Origin: Lunatimonas sp.
GTDB taxonomy: Bacteria > Bacteroidota > Bacteroidia > Cytophagales > Cyclobacteriaceae
Length of the DNA: 64,000 bases
NCBI RefSeq assembly: GCF_020832325.1
Contig: NZ_JAFIEU010000013.1
Coordinates: 158,887 to 222,886, forward strand
Direction of reading: 5' to 3'
Below the pieces are notes generated by a model. It ran no database searches, was not told the DNA's origin, and was given only the letters and a program-made list of their open reading frames with translations. How positions within the stretch are numbered: the first letter of the stretch is position 1; every line of letters begins with the position of its first letter. The position numbers and the translations under genes are program-made. This document shows positions 18,929 to 28,158 of this stretch, in pieces.

Positions 18929-21900
18929 TTAGAATGTAACGTTTAGTCCAAAAACCAAGCCCCTTGCAGTAGGATAGCGGGTGCCATCGATACCGGTGGA
19001 GACAAAACCACCTTGTGATCTTGGGGTATCTACCTCGGGGTCAAATCCAGGATAATTGGTAAAGGTGAGGAGGTTTTGCCCGGTAACACTCAGCCGCAGG
19101 TTTTGAAGCCAGTCGATGCTACTGGTGTTAAAATTATACCCCAAACTGGCATTGTTTAGCCTAAGGAAACTACCATCGTGGATAAATCGAGTGGACGGAG
19201 ACGCAGAGTTGGTTCGGGCCTCGTTCGGATAATCCAGAACGCGTGTTGCCACATTATTGCCAGCCACCAGGCGGGGTAGGTTAAAATAGGCATTTTCGTC
19301 GTTCCAATAGATTTTATTTCCCGACACCCCGTTGAAGTTTACGGTCAGATCGAAGCGCTTGTAATTGGCGCTAGTGTAGAATCCATAAATGGTACGGGGC
19401 AGTCCCGATCCGCCGTTAACAAAGTCGGCGTCGGTAATCAGACCATCTCCATCCACATCCCTAAACTGATTCAATCCAGCTTCGTTTAGACCGATCCACT
19501 CGTGCACCCAAAAAGTTCCCACCGGAAAATTGTTCAAAAAACCATTTACCTGTACTCCGGAAAGCCCCGGTCCACTGATGCCTCCGGTTCGAAGAATGGT
19601 AACAGGTAAGTTGGTGACGTTATTTCGCAGGAAGCTGATATTTCCACCGATATCCAGTCGAAAATCGGTACTGATGTTTTTACGGAATCCCAAAGCCAGT
19701 TCCAAACCGCTGTTCTCGATCTCCATCGGATAGTTGCTCCAAAACGAAGAGGTTGCCACAATGGGGTCTACTCCCGTTTGGGTTTCCCACAAGATGTCAC
19801 TGGATACCTTCCGGAAAACATCCACGGTACCATATAGTTCTTCATTGAAGAATCCAAAATCAAAGCCAATATTTGTCTGAGTGGAAACCTCCCATTTTAT
19901 ATCGGGATTTTGCAGCCTCACGAAGTTGATACCCGGAGAAACTGGGGAGTTGGCACCAGGTGTCAGTGCATAGCCTGATCCAGGCCCGGTATTGACTGTA
20001 AGCTGCTGCTGTGTGATATAGGAAGGGATGTCCTGATTACCTGTTCTGCCCCATCCGGCACGCATACGGAGATTGCTCAATGAAGAAGAACCAGAAAGGA
20101 AGCCTTCGCTGGATAACTGCCATGCCGCGGAAAAGGAAGGGAAATAGCCATATCGGTTGTTTCCACCAAATCGGGAGGAGCCATCTGCACGCATGGTAGC
20201 TGTGAGATAGTATTTTTCGACGTAGTTATAATTCACTCGGCTAAAATACGATTGAAGCTCGTTTATGGAGGCTCCTCCTCCAGGTCTATTGATGCCGATG
20301 GATAGATCGGATCCAATACCTGGATTTCGGTACGCTTCGATTTCCGTGGTGGCGAAATTGTTGATGCTCCAGAAACGGAAGGAGTTGTTGAATTTTTGAT
20401 AGGAATAGCCGGCTAAAAGCGAAAAGTTATGTTTTCCTTCACCTAGACTAAACCCATAATTAAGAAAGCTTTCTGTAAGAAAATTGCCATTTTCGGTGGT
20501 GGCATCTTGTAGTCTACCACCGGGATGTGGCAAACGCTGCACCGAATGGCGTCCAATCTGACTAATCCTTGTTCCGGTCGAATTATCTACGGCTACGTTT
20601 AATCTATATTCCAGTCCTTTTAGAATTTCAAATCCTACTTCGATGTTTCCAAGCACACGGTTTACTTTTGAGAAGTCGGTAAACAGGTCCATCATCATCA
20701 GCGGGTTGATTCCCTCCGGAAATAGATAGGCCGAACCGTCAGCATTTCGGGTAGGGTAGGTAGGGTTTGCGGTGAGTGCATTGGACAGGGCATCTCCACC
20801 AACGCCGGCATTGTCTCCGATCGGAGGGGAGTCGTTGCGGGTATGGCTAGTCGTTAGGTTGATGCCAAAACTCAGGCGGTCATTGACAAAGCGTTGGGTC
20901 ATGTTCATTCGGGCCGTGTATCGCTTCATCGAGCTATTCATCACCACGCCTTCTTGGTCTAAGGCACTGAGGGAAGCAAAGAAATTGCCGTTTCTGGTGC
21001 CGCCCCCATAGGAAATATTATGGTCTTGGGCAAAGCCAGTCCTGAAAATTTGATCTTGCCAAAATGTGTCAGCCGTCCCCAAATTGGCGGGGTCTCCAAA
21101 TTGGTTCGTAAAATCCCGAAACTGTTGGGCACTGAGTACATCTATGGTTTTAGTTACTTGTGAAAGGGCAAAACTGCTCGAATAATTTAACTTAGGATCA
21201 GAGGCGTCCCCTTTTTTGGTGGTGATCAGTACCACGCCGTTGGCACCTCTAGAGCCATAGATGGCTGTAGCCGATGCGTCCTTCAGAACGTCTATGGATA
21301 GAATATCGGACGGGTTAAGGAAGTTCAGCGGGTTTGCAGGTGCCGCACCACCCACACCTAAATCGGCACCGCCAATGGTGGTGGAGGCATTGTCCAAGGC
21401 CACCCCATCTACCACAAACAGCGGGCCGCTGCCTGTTCGGACGGACCCTGGGCCACGAATGGTCATTCGGGAGGCTGCGCCTGGCTCGCCGCTGGAAGCT
21501 GTTACGTTGACACCGGCTATTTTACCCTGCAATAGCTGTTCTGGGGAGACAATAACCCCTTTGTTAAAGGACTCCTCTTTCAGTGAGCCGATAGAACCGG
21601 TGAGATCGGCTTTTTTCTGCAATCCATAGCCGACTACTACGACCTCCTGTAGGGAAGATTCGTCCGGCTCCAACGTCACATTGATTTCGGTGCGATTGCC
21701 CACCGGAACGCGCATCACTTTGTATCCGATAAAGGAGACCACTAATACGGCACCTTCCGGTACTTCCAATGTATAACGTCCATCGATGTCAGTGACAGTT
21801 CCGCGTGCAGCACCTTCCACGGTGACCGTTGCTCCGGGAAGGGCCTCGCCACTATCGTCTTTCACTACGCCCCGCACGGTAATATCCACAGGGGCCTCGT

Positions 21901-22282
21901 TTGCCAGACCAACTTCTCTAACCACCTTTTTCGCATTGATGCTGTGGTTTAGTTGGCGGAAAGCTATGGCGGTTTGCTTTGAAATATCTGTGAGGTAATC
22001 CTCTACCGTGCCGTCGGCCTTTTCCAAATACACCAGCGTACCGCGGTCTAGGTCCTTATGGTCATAAGAAAACTGGAAAGGTGTTTGCTTTTGAACAATG
22101 GAAAAAAACTGCTGAAGGGTCAAAACCTCTCGGTCTATCTGTACCCTCACCTCGTCAATGGATTTATATTGCCCATTAACGTTCACTGCCAAGACAAAGT
22201 TGAAGATCAACATTTGTATTACAAATCCGAATAGGAAGTAACGGGACAACATATAGATTGTCTTTTGTAATTTTAATTTCAT
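18929..22282 (-). CDS. SusC/RagA-family TonB-linked outer-membrane protein with STN domain
   Basis: This is a 1117-residue TonB-dependent transporter. After a signal sequence come an STN (secretin/TonB short N-terminal) domain (about residues 40-120) and a carboxypeptidase-regulatory-like domain (about 130-205, GVVKDDSGEALPGATV). The SusC signature and plug follow (GYGLQKKADLTGSI, then DASATAIYGSRGANGVVLI), and a long 22-strand barrel ends with a phenylalanine (LNVTF). The STN domain and the upstream FecR/ECF-sigma genes indicate surface signalling that senses the ligand. Together with SusD it should import an oligomer through the outer membrane. Confidence 0.95.
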   Translation of the reverse strand: MKLKLQKTIYMLSRYFLFGFVIQMLIFNFVLAVNVNGQYKSIDEVRVQIDREVLTLQQFFSIVQKQTPFQFSYDHKDLDRGTLVYLEKADGTVEDYLTDISKQTAIAFRQLNHSINAKKVVREVGLANEAPVDITVRGVVKDDSGEALPGATVTVEGAARGTVTDIDGRYTLEVPEGAVLVVSFIGYKVMRVPVGNRTEINVTLEPDESSLQEVVVVGYGLQKKADLTGSIGSLKEESFNKGVIVSPEQLLQGKIAGVNVTASSGEPGAASRMTIRGPGSVRTGSGPLFVVDGVALDNASTTIGGADLGVGGAAPANPLNFLNPSDILSIDVLKDASATAIYGSRGANGVVLITTKKGDASDPKLNYSSSFALSQVTKTIDVLSAQQFRDFTNQFGDPANLGTADTFWQDQIFRTGFAQDHNISYGGGTRNGNFFASLSALDQEGVVMNSSMKRYTARMNMTQRFVNDRLSFGINLTTSHTRNDSPPIGDNAGVGGDALSNALTANPTYPTRNADGSAYLFPEGINPLMMMDLFTDFSKVNRVLGNIEVGFEILKGLEYRLNVAVDNSTGTRISQIGRHSVQRLPHPGGRLQDATTENGNFLTESFLNYGFSLGEGKHNFSLLAGYSYQKFNNSFRFWSINNFATTEIEAYRNPGIGSDLSIGINRPGGGASINELQSYFSRVNYNYVEKYYLTATMRADGSSRFGGNNRYGYFPSFSAAWQLSSEGFLSGSSSLSNLRMRAGWGRTGNQDIPSYITQQQLTVNTGPGSGYALTPGANSPVSPGINFVRLQNPDIKWEVSTQTNIGFDFGFFNEELYGTVDVFRKVSSDILWETQTGVDPIVATSSFWSNYPMEIENSGLELALGFRKNISTDFRLDIGGNISFLRNNVTNLPVTILRTGGISGPGLSGVQVNGFLNNFPVGTFWVHEWIGLNEAGLNQFRDVDGDGLITDADFVNGGSGLPRTIYGFYTSANYKRFDLTVNFNGVSGNKIYWNDENAYFNLPRLVAGNNVATRVLDYPNEARTNSASPSTRFIHDGSFLRLNNASLGYNFNTSSIDWLQNLRLSVTGQNLLTFTNYPGFDPEVDTPRSQGGFVSTGIDGTRYPTARGLVFGLNVTF

Positions 22283-22374
22283 AATTTTGGAATGTTTATT
22301 GGATTATTTCTATAAACTAAGTCTCTGTCTGCATCCCATTCCCCAATGTTTTGACAGGCAAAGACGAATCATGG

Positions 22375-22404
22375 GCCAACTGATTCATTCAGTTGGCTTT
22401 TTTT
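22375..22404 (+). terminator. Terminator-like hairpin between fecR and susC, oriented to the plus strand
   Basis: A perfect 9-bp stem GCCAACTGA / TCAGTTGGC with a 5-nt loop is followed by T7 on the plus strand. The flanking genes are on the minus strand, where the hairpin has no U-tract. It could stop antisense transcription or act as a hairpin in the fecR-susC transcript. Confidence 0.6.
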
Positions 22405-22436
22405 AACTTGTGTTATCTCGGGCTTTTTTCATAGGG

Positions 22437-23468
22437 TTATAATTTGATGGTTACGTGTTTATCTTTGATTTGGTAAGTAAAGTTTTCTGAGAATGCCATG
22501 CTTTCCAGGACGTTTTGGAGGGTTTCATGTTGGAATTCTCCCGAATAGTTCCACTTTCGTTGTTCGGTGCCCTCAACGGCTATCGTAACGCCGTACCATT
22601 GCTCCAAGCGCAAAAGCACTTCGCCGAATGGGCTGTTTCTGAAAACAAGCCATCCGTCCATCCATCCTGCCGTAGCCCGCTGATCAAATCCGCGGATTTC
22701 CAAGGACGAATTCTTTGCATCATAGACTCCTTCTTCTCCAGGCACCAAGATCCTTTCATTGGGAGATTCCCGGGACTGTATCTGAATACTGCCCGTCAGT
22801 AGAGCTACTTTGGTGATGGTACCGTTGGTTTCTTCCTTCACGTTGAAAGAGGTTCCCAAGACCCGGGTGGTCAGTGTAGCTGTTTCGACCGTAAAACTTC
22901 GTTTCGGATCTGGCTCTACGACGAAAAAAGCTTCGCCGGAAAGTCTCACCGTTCGTTCGGTGTCGTTAAAGCGCTCCGGATACTCCAACCTGCTTGAGGC
23001 GTTCAGCCAAACCTCCGATTGATCCGGTAGTCCGAGCTTGAGCTTCTCTCCGGGGTTGGTAGTTTTGGTAATCCATACGATCGGTTCTTCCGGCTCTACG
23101 GTGGGCGTTTGGACGAAAAGCTGTGCCAATATCCGGGCTGCAATGATGCCAAAGATCAGGATAGCTGCTACCCGCCGAAACTGATTCATTCTAAACCACA
23201 GGACGGTTTTCTGGTTTTTTGATTTATGGGAGATACTACCTCTTGTACCTTTCAGGATATTCACGAGCAGGTCTTCTTTCAAGGAAGGATCTGCTGGGAA
23301 GGATTTGCTGGATAGTCCAAGCAAGAGTTCTCTGGCTAGCATCATTTCGGCAATGTCTTCTGGGTGCGCTTTCATCCAGTTTTGCCAAAAGGCCTCCAGT
23401 TCCTCATCGGGTGCCTTTACCCATCGGATAAATTCAGGATTAGACAGAAAAATAATTTTTTTACTCAT
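22437..23468 (-). CDS. FecR-family anti-sigma factor
   Basis: The 343-residue single-pass membrane protein has a cytoplasmic N-terminal part (about 1-90) and a membrane segment near residues 97-117. The periplasmic FecR domain follows (GEKLKLGLPDQSEVWLNASSRLEYP and VRLSGEAFFVV). A C-terminal DUF4974-type domain (NSPFGEVLLRLEQWYGVTI) would contact the STN domain of the SusC protein. It holds the ECF sigma factor inactive until the transporter signals ligand binding. It sits between the sigma gene and susC in the standard order. Confidence 0.93.
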   Translation of the reverse strand: MSKKIIFLSNPEFIRWVKAPDEELEAFWQNWMKAHPEDIAEMMLARELLLGLSSKSFPADPSLKEDLLVNILKGTRGSISHKSKNQKTVLWFRMNQFRRVAAILIFGIIAARILAQLFVQTPTVEPEEPIVWITKTTNPGEKLKLGLPDQSEVWLNASSRLEYPERFNDTERTVRLSGEAFFVVEPDPKRSFTVETATLTTRVLGTSFNVKEETNGTITKVALLTGSIQIQSRESPNERILVPGEEGVYDAKNSSLEIRGFDQRATAGWMDGWLVFRNSPFGEVLLRLEQWYGVTIAVEGTEQRKWNYSGEFQHETLQNVLESMAFSENFTYQIKDKHVTIKL

Positions 23469-23566
23469 AGATATCTCTTGCTTTCATAGGCAAGAGTCAA
23501 AAAGCCACCAAATGACATCGGCAAACTGGAAAAAAAGATAAAAAAATCCGACCAACGATCCAATCG

Positions 23567-24172
23567 CTACTCCAAAGCCGCCCGAAGTTGCTTCAAAGCT
23601 TTGTAGATCAGGTTTCTGGCCGATTTTACATTGCTCATGTTCATCAAATGTTGTACCTGCGTATAATCCATCCCCTCAAAATACAGATAGTAGATAGCCT
23701 CTTTCTTTCGTGCGCTAAGCTGCCCTAGTGCCTGATTGATTTTTAGTACCTGATTCTCGTCAATTTGACGGGAAATCAACACCTGCTCGGGCGAAGGGTG
23801 AAATTCCAGGTCAAAGTCCGCTTCAATGGGATGGATGTACTTGTACCATTTTTTTTCTTCCTTTAGGATTCGGTTTTTTAGGGATTTGAACAGGTAAAAC
23901 TTAATATTTTCCACATCCCCTACCGTTGCCCGATTGGCACGTAAATAGATAAAAAGATCCTGAATGGCATCTTTCAGGAGTGCTTCGTTTTTGGTTAGTT
24001 TCTTGCCGTAGGAAAATAGGGATTCAAAATAGGTTTGGTATAGAGAAATAAATGCAGATTCGTTTCCCTTTTTGAACATTTGCCAAAGGTCTTTATCAGG
24101 GATGGGCTCTTGATTTTTCATCGCATCGGATCGAATGGGAGCCTCCGATACAAACGCTACACTTTTCTTCAA
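23567..24172 (-). CDS. ECF RNA polymerase sigma factor (Bacteroidota FecI-like)
   Basis: The 201-residue protein has a sigma-70 region 2 (about 35-100, AFISLYQTYFESLFSYGKKL, then AIQDLFIYL). Its region 4 (about 140-200) includes LSARKKEAIYYLYFEGMDY and a helix-turn-helix. It should direct transcription of the following fecR-susC-susD unit. ATG 24172 gives the longest form. An internal ATG at 24121 (MKNQEPIPDKDLW) leaves the usual short lead-in to region 2 and is a fair alternative start. The gap of 98 bases to fecR may carry a separate promoter. Confidence 0.9.
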   Translation of the reverse strand: MKKSVAFVSEAPIRSDAMKNQEPIPDKDLWQMFKKGNESAFISLYQTYFESLFSYGKKLTKNEALLKDAIQDLFIYLRANRATVGDVENIKFYLFKSLKNRILKEEKKWYKYIHPIEADFDLEFHPSPEQVLISRQIDENQVLKINQALGQLSARKKEAIYYLYFEGMDYTQVQHLMNMSNVKSARNLIYKALKQLRAALE

Positions 24173-24606
24173 TGTGTTTTGGGTTTATTTATTTTTTTTC
24201 GCTGGGCACGAATTAATTTGTCTAAAGGTAAAAAATTTGTTCAACTTTCCGTTTAACCTATTATTAATTAATTGATACTGTAATATGACCGTTTGTATGG
24301 TACGACTCTTTTCGATTTAGGATCGGTTCGTTCCACCTAACGTTTTTTAATTGATTTTCAGTTGGATGTTTTTGAGGCCAAAAGCGGGAATTCAACCAAA
24401 CAGCTAGTTGTTTTACCCACAAATATTTTTGAACTTAGCAATTGCCTAATGGACTATGCCGCTTGCACTTTTCGCAGCCAAATCACAGATTTTCGGTAAA
24501 TGGATAGTCCTTCCCTTTGATTTAAGGTACTTAGTAAGCATGTTTTAGTCGATCAACAAAATGAAGACCGATAGTTAACCTTTTCTTTTAAATCCCATAC
24601 ACCATT
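24173..24606. other. Divergent regulatory region between the ECF sigma gene and the catabolic operon
   Basis: This AT-rich stretch of 434 bases separates minus- and plus-strand operons and must hold both promoters. TATTTTTG at 24424-24431 fits a TAnnTTTG box on the plus strand but lacks a clear TTTG partner. No RNA gene or riboswitch fold was recognised. Confidence 0.45.
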
Positions 24607-25311
24607 ATGAAACCAATCGTACAGATTTCACTGGATCTAACGAATATTGATGAAGCACTGGAAACCGCGGCTATGGCCCTGCGAGCCGGTGTGGATTGGC
24701 TGGAAGCAGGTACTCCGCTTATCTTGGCCGAAGGCCTGCATGGAGTCCGTAAGCTTCGAGAAGCATTCCCGAATGTTCCCATTGTGGCTGACTTGAAAAC
24801 CATGGACGGCGGATACTTGGAGGCAGAGATGATGGCTAAAGCCGGAGCCGACTACGTAGTCGTTATGGCACGTGCTCACGAGGAAACCATCAAATGTGTT
24901 GTTCAAGCTGGAAGAGATTTTGGTGCCAAGGTAATGGGAGACAATCTAGGTTGCCCAGACATGGTCGCCGGAGCGAAGATGTTGGAGGATCTTGGGTGCG
25001 ATATCGTGATACACCATATCGGATACGACGAGCGTAGGGGTATTGCTGCTCAGGGCAAGCGTATGCCCAGTCCCATGGATCAACTCAAGGAAGTGGTTGA
25101 TGCCGTAAGTGTACCCGTGCAGGCTGTGGGTGGTCTTTCTTTGGAGCAGGCGATCGCTTGTCCGAAGTACGGAGCTCCGTTGGTGGTATTGGGTGCTCCT
25201 CTTACTATCGATGCCGACGCCTTCAAGACAGCTGACGGTAACCTGGAGGAATCGCTTCGCTTGATCTGTCAGGCAGTGCATGCCTACGGGGATGTACCCT
25301 TGAAAAAATAA
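24607..25311 (+). CDS. HUMPS-family protein (3-keto-gulonate/3-hexulose phosphate lyase-like)
   Basis: This 234-residue OMP-decarboxylase-superfamily TIM barrel belongs to the group of 3-keto-L-gulonate-6-phosphate decarboxylases and 3-hexulose-6-phosphate synthases. The metal/catalytic DxKxxD motif is present as ADLKTMDGG (about residues 59-67). The strand GADYVVVMA and the late VQAVGGLSL and LVVLGAPL loops also fit. Known members act on phosphorylated ketosugars, yet no kinase gene is in this operon. The true reaction may be a decarboxylation or aldol cleavage of a 3-keto sugar acid. It is the first gene of a five-gene run and sets the theme of the operon. Confidence 0.8.
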   Translation: MKPIVQISLDLTNIDEALETAAMALRAGVDWLEAGTPLILAEGLHGVRKLREAFPNVPIVADLKTMDGGYLEAEMMAKAGADYVVVMARAHEETIKCVVQAGRDFGAKVMGDNLGCPDMVAGAKMLEDLGCDIVIHHIGYDERRGIAAQGKRMPSPMDQLKEVVDAVSVPVQAVGGLSLEQAIACPKYGAPLVVLGAPLTIDADAFKTADGNLEESLRLICQAVHAYGDVPLKK

Positions 25312-25342
25312 CCAAAATCAATTCACTCAATCGAATGTAGTC

Positions 25343-26380
25343 ATGTCAATCGCAATGAAATCCAAGGCTGTAGTAAATTATGCGGAGGAAAAAGGCTCTG
25401 TAGAAATCAGAGAAATAGAATTACCTCAAATTGGGGATACGGACGTATTATTGGAAGTGGTGAATGTGGGCGTTTGCGGAAGTGACCTCCATCAGTGGAC
25501 TTCAGACCATAGCTGGCCGGTCAACTATCCGGTAGTGCTGGGTCACGAGTTTGGTGGACGTATCGCGGAATTGGGTTCCCAAGTAACCGGATGGAAAGTC
25601 GGCGACCGGGTAGTGAGTGAAACTGCTGCGGTGATAGACCCAAGCAATCCGATGAGCAAAATAGGTTTATACAACTTGGACCCTACCCGCAAAGGATTCG
25701 GATACGGCGTAAACGGCGCAATGACCAAATACGTACGGGTACCGGCCCGTTGTCTGCATCATGTTCCGGAGCATGTACCATTTGAGCAGGCCTGCCTGAC
25801 CGAGCCCAGTTGTGTGGCTTACAGTGCGGTGGTTTCCAATTCCAATGTGAGACCGGGAGACCGGGTATTGGTGATTGGACCGGGAACTATCGGGATCCTG
25901 TGTGCCGCTATGGCGAAAATCAACGGTGCCGAGGTAGCCATAGTCGGGCTGGAAGCAGACCGTGGACGCCTGAAAATCGCCGAGCAGTATGGCGTTACCG
26001 GACTGGTGGGAGATGCCACGGAATGGGCAAAGGCTGGAGATGGTTTAGGTGCCGATCTGATTGTGGATGCTGCCGGACATAGCAGTACCCTGCAGATTGC
26101 GATGAACTTGGTGCGGCCAAATGGACAAATAACCAAAGTCGGATGGGGCAAACAGCCCTGCAATTTCTCTTTGGATCCCATTGTTCAAAAAAATGTACGG
26201 CTTCAGGGCAGCTTCAGCCATAACTGGCCCATCTGGGAAAAGGTGATTGCGCTGATGGCATCTGGAACCCTGGATGTAAAGCCCATCATTGGAGGAGTTT
26301 GGGAAATAGATTCCTGGCGTGAGGCGTTTGAAAAGATGCACCACGGCGAAGTTGTCAAGAGTGTGTTAAAGCCCGCTTAG
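25343..26380 (+). CDS. Zinc-dependent medium-chain dehydrogenase
   Basis: The 345-residue protein has a GroES-like catalytic domain and a Rossmann domain. Catalytic zinc ligands are visible in GVCGSD, GHEFGG and the TEPSCVAY region, and the NAD-binding loop is VLVIGPGTIGILC. The loop that normally carries four Cys ligands for a structural zinc is replaced by a Cys-free stretch (residues about 93-118), as in some polyol dehydrogenase relatives. It probably oxidises a sugar acid or polyol to a ketone that the HUMPS protein then cleaves. ATG 25355 is an alternative start. Confidence 0.88.
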   Translation: MSIAMKSKAVVNYAEEKGSVEIREIELPQIGDTDVLLEVVNVGVCGSDLHQWTSDHSWPVNYPVVLGHEFGGRIAELGSQVTGWKVGDRVVSETAAVIDPSNPMSKIGLYNLDPTRKGFGYGVNGAMTKYVRVPARCLHHVPEHVPFEQACLTEPSCVAYSAVVSNSNVRPGDRVLVIGPGTIGILCAAMAKINGAEVAIVGLEADRGRLKIAEQYGVTGLVGDATEWAKAGDGLGADLIVDAAGHSSTLQIAMNLVRPNGQITKVGWGKQPCNFSLDPIVQKNVRLQGSFSHNWPIWEKVIALMASGTLDVKPIIGGVWEIDSWREAFEKMHHGEVVKSVLKPA

Positions 26381-26382
26381 CC

Positions 26383-27174
26383 ATGCGATTAAAAGATAAA
26401 GTGATCATTGTAACCGGCAGTACGACGGGTATCGGTAAGGCCATCGCCGTCCGTTCCGTAGCGGAAGGTGCCAAGGTGGTAGTCCACGGCTTAGAGGCCG
26501 ACTGGGCAGACCAAGTGGTGGAGGAGCTGGGAAAAGACCGCTCGGTAAGCTTGGTAGGGGATTTGGCTCAGGAATCCACCGCCACAAGGTTGGTGGAATT
26601 GGCAATAGAGCGCTTTGGCAAGTTGGATGCGGTGGTAAACAACGCCGCGATCGTTGCTGCGTCGAATTTGGAAAGCACCGATACGGATTTTATGGAGAAA
26701 ATACTAAGGGTCAATACCATCGCACCTTTTTTGCTGATCAAAGCTGCACTGCCGTATTTGGAGAAGTCATCCGGCTGTGTGCTTAACATTGGTTCCGTGA
26801 ATGCATGGAGCGGGGAGCCAAATTTATTGGCCTACAGTATTTCCAAGGGTGGGCTGATGACCATGACCCGTAACTTAGGCGATGTCCTCTTTAGAGAACA
26901 CGGGGTAAAGATCAATCAGATCAATCCGGGCTGGGTGCTCACCGAAACGGAAATCGAACGAAAGAAGGAACATGGACTCTCCGATACTTGGTACGAAAAT
27001 CTTCCCGCCATGTACGCCCCTGCACGACGCATTATTTTGCCAAAGGAAATTGCCGCCGCGGCGGTCTTTTGGCTATCAGATGAGTCCGGTCCGGTCAGCG
27101 GTCAGGTAATGGAGTTGGAGCAGTACCCCATGATAGGGCGAAACGCTCCCAAGGATACCAGCACCATTCAATAA
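26383..27174 (+). CDS. Short-chain dehydrogenase/reductase (SDR)
   Basis: The 263-residue classical SDR has the cofactor motif TGSTTGIG, the NNAA motif, the catalytic Ser in NIGSVNAWSG and the Tyr-Lys pair in YSISKGG. The C-terminal LSDESGPVSGQVMELEQYP replaces the usual GGxxxxVDGG ending. It begins 2 bases after the dehydrogenase stop, so the two are translationally linked. It probably performs a second oxidation or reduction on the same carbohydrate. Confidence 0.9.
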   Translation: MRLKDKVIIVTGSTTGIGKAIAVRSVAEGAKVVVHGLEADWADQVVEELGKDRSVSLVGDLAQESTATRLVELAIERFGKLDAVVNNAAIVAASNLESTDTDFMEKILRVNTIAPFLLIKAALPYLEKSSGCVLNIGSVNAWSGEPNLLAYSISKGGLMTMTRNLGDVLFREHGVKINQINPGWVLTETEIERKKEHGLSDTWYENLPAMYAPARRIILPKEIAAAAVFWLSDESGPVSGQVMELEQYPMIGRNAPKDTSTIQ

Positions 27175-27209
27175 AAAGCAATAAAACACGCATTAAACAA
27201 ACGATTAAT

Positions 27210-28094
27210 ATGCCAAAATTAGCCGCTTTCCCCAAGGCCTTTATGCAGGCCTTATGCAAGGACGGAAGCATGAAGATAGCAGAGTGGATTGATCTTGCCA
27301 GCAAGTTGGAAATCGATGGCCTGGAATGGTATGCCGGTTTTTTGGAAATGGAGGACAGGTCCAGATGGCCTGAGTTCCGAAAGATGGTGGAGGATACCGG
27401 CAAAAGTATACCCATGATGTGCTGCTCACCCGATTTTACCCATCCGGATAAGGCGTTCCGAAAAAAGGAAATTGCCAAACAACAGCATTGGATAGAGATG
27501 ACGCACGTGTTGGGAGGTAGCTATTGCCGGGTACTTTCTGGGCAAAAGAGGCCAGAATTGAGCATTGAGGAGGGCGTGAAGCTGGCGGCAGATTCGATTA
27601 TGGCCTGTATTCCGTATGCGGAGGAGCGGGGAATCACCCTCATACTCGAAAACCACTACAAGGATGATTTCTGGGAATATCCTGAATTTGCACAGCAAAT
27701 GGATGTATTTACCATGCTGGTAGACCAGATCGACCATCCAAACTTTGGTGTCAATTACGACCCGAGCAATACGTTTTTAGCCGGTGAGGATCCGTTGGAG
27801 CTTCTTCGAAAGGTATCTCATCGCGTGGTAACCATGCACGCCAGTGACAGGTATCTGAAGTCTGGAACCATAGAGGATCTCCGCAAAGAGGAGGGCGGCG
27901 CTGTGGGCTACGCCAAAAGGCTTAGTCACGGGGAAATCGGAAAGGGACTAAATGACTACGATGCCATCTTCACCGAACTCAAGCGGGTGGGCTTTGACTC
28001 TTGGATCAGCATCGAGGACGGCGTGGACGGCATGGATCAGCTGGAGCGCAGCGTTGCCTTTCTGCAAAAGAAACTTGCCATTTACTGGCCTTAA
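27210..28094 (+). CDS. Sugar phosphate isomerase/epimerase family TIM-barrel protein
   Basis: This 294-residue AP-endonuclease-2-like barrel has the expected metal ligands Glu (LILENHY), Asp (VNYDPSN), His (TMHASD) and Glu (SIEDGVDG). The family contains 3-keto sugar epimerases, myo-inosose and 2-keto-acid isomerases and some 3-oxo acid decarboxylases. The operon setting points to isomerisation of the keto intermediate, but the exact reaction cannot be told. It lies 35 bases after the SDR gene. Confidence 0.86.
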   Translation: MPKLAAFPKAFMQALCKDGSMKIAEWIDLASKLEIDGLEWYAGFLEMEDRSRWPEFRKMVEDTGKSIPMMCCSPDFTHPDKAFRKKEIAKQQHWIEMTHVLGGSYCRVLSGQKRPELSIEEGVKLAADSIMACIPYAEERGITLILENHYKDDFWEYPEFAQQMDVFTMLVDQIDHPNFGVNYDPSNTFLAGEDPLELLRKVSHRVVTMHASDRYLKSGTIEDLRKEEGGAVGYAKRLSHGEIGKGLNDYDAIFTELKRVGFDSWISIEDGVDGMDQLERSVAFLQKKLAIYWP

Positions 28095-28110
28095 ACAGAC
28101 AATCCAATCT

Positions 28111-28141
28111 CCGGGCGGACCTTCATCCGATGTCCGCCCGG
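28111..28141 (+). promoter_or_regulatory. Strong intercistronic hairpin inside the catabolic operon
   Basis: A perfect 10-bp GC-rich stem (CCGGGCGGAC with GTCCGCCCGG) and an 11-nt loop lie between the isomerase and lactonase genes, with no T-run after them. It may protect the upstream mRNA or reduce read-through. A full terminator is unlikely. Confidence 0.55.
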
Positions 28142-28158
28142 CCTAAATGTATGTTGCT

